A stretch of DNA of 64,000 nt, taken from Chionis minor. Lineage: Eukaryota; Chordata; Aves; Charadriiformes; Chionididae. Made by a program: the position numbers and the translations under genes. The stretch is taken from contig VZSF01007313.1 in NCBI GenBank assembly GCA_013398295.1, forward strand, positions 65,981 to 129,980, in the 5' to 3' direction. Shown in pieces: positions 63,670 through 64,000 of the stretch; position 1 is the stretch's first letter, and each line of letters starts with the position of its first letter. The notes beneath the pieces were generated by a model, which was not told the DNA's origin, searched no databases, and worked only from the letters and a program-made list of their open reading frames with translations.

Positions 63670-64000
63670 GGGAATCCCGGATCCTTCCTCCCGAGTGCAG
63701 GGCAGCGATACCAGGCACCGCCGGCTTTACTTTGTTCTGCGCCGGGTGGAGGATCTCGCCTCCCCCTCCAAACCTGGTTCGAAGTGGAAGCCACTCCTGG
63801 AGGTCAGGAGGCAGCAGCACGGAGACATCTTCCCCCACCCTCCGCACGCACACAGGCAGCGGCGAGCAGAGGGCCCGGCCGCCCCCGGAGGGGCGCCCAG
63901 CCCCCTTTCCCGGGGCCCGCCGGGAGGCGCGACGGTGCCGAGACCCCCCCCCCCACCGCCGCCGCCTCCCCGGCCTGAGCAGGAGGCCCTGGGCCGCCCT
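63670..64000. promoter_or_regulatory. ANKHD1: Edge of a GC/CpG-rich island, likely ANKHD1 5' region
   Basis: From about 63670 the sequence becomes strongly GC-rich with many CpGs, GC-box-like cores and poly-C runs (for example 63946-63955 and gccgccgcc). ANKHD1 runs right to left and its first coding exon is missing from the window, so this is probably the 3' flank of the promoter/exon-1 island. No exon 1 end with the expected acidic motif is seen. The plus-strand 64-codon ORF here is a by-product of GC richness. Confidence 0.55.

Larger units (their letters stand above)
48550..64000 (-). other. ANKHD1: ANKHD1 intron 1 (partial; continues past right edge)
   Basis: At least 15.4 kb. It includes one CR1 (53848-54445), a TA/TG microsatellite (50481-50520), A/C-rich low-complexity sequence (51733-51812), a CpG-richer patch (55180-55400), a poly-G run ending in an undetermined base (60253-60269) and a GC/CpG-rich right end. 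The conserved acidic end of exon 1 expected in this family (a DEDEVSE-type stretch) is not encoded, so exon 1 is outside. The long AT-rich ORF at 51077-51589 is probably chance. The remaining stretches show nothing recognisable. Confidence 0.82.

Noticed and set aside
63784..63978. 64-codon Pro/Arg/Ala-rich ORF at the right edge
   Set aside because: Low-complexity translation of a CpG-rich region in the wrong orientation for ANKHD1.

Overview
The window is vertebrate, almost certainly avian, intronic-rich DNA. It carries an internal block of one multi-exon gene on the minus strand, recognised as ANKHD1 (ankyrin repeat and KH domain containing 1). The avian call rests on many CR1 LINE copies, several ending in ATTCTRTG-type octamers, on two LTRs of a type widespread in birds, and on compact exons in long AT-rich introns. 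No bacterial genes, operons, CRISPR arrays or tRNA/rRNA genes were found.

Gene layout (transcription runs from high to low coordinates): intron 1 enters from the right edge (64000 to 48550). Exon 2 is at 48396-48549, followed by a 30.2 kb intron 2, then exon 3 at 18013-18169. Exons 4-10 follow at 13219-13366, 12249-12396, 10951-11184, 9291-9385, 5081-5318, 4680-4871 and 3125-3234, and intron 10 leaves through the left edge. Exon numbers assume a single upstream coding exon, as in the human gene. The nine exons total 1476 nt and join, with matching splice phases, into an uninterrupted 492-codon segment. It covers the acidic/helical N-terminal linker and about twelve ankyrin repeats, roughly residues 105-596 by comparison with remembered human ANKHD1. 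Exon 1 and everything 3' of ankyrin repeat 12 (further ankyrin repeats, KH domain) lie outside the window. Several residues separate it from the paralogue ANKRD17.

The rest is intron. CR1 copies of different ages sit at about 15.5-17.0 kb (old, with a younger CR1 tail nested in it), 17.5, 22.2, 27.9-28.4, 31.6, 32.8-33.6, 36.5-38.4 and 53.8-54.4 kb. Two LTRs lie in the gene-sense orientation, at 1-339 (cut by the window edge) and about 6048-6638. The last ~330 bp are strongly GC- and CpG-rich and probably form the flank of the ANKHD1 promoter/exon-1 island.

No clearly new biological system was found. Items worth a second look: a plus-strand TATA box with an ISRE-like motif and a consensus splice donor at 45.1 kb; a near-identical inverted CR1 pair in intron 2; a perfect TACTAAC branch site before exon 3; intron-retention reading frames after exons 6 and 10, the latter with a nearby AATAAA; a signal-peptide-like 45-codon ORF ending exactly at a splice donor near 22.1 kb; and several perfect hairpins and tandem duplications.
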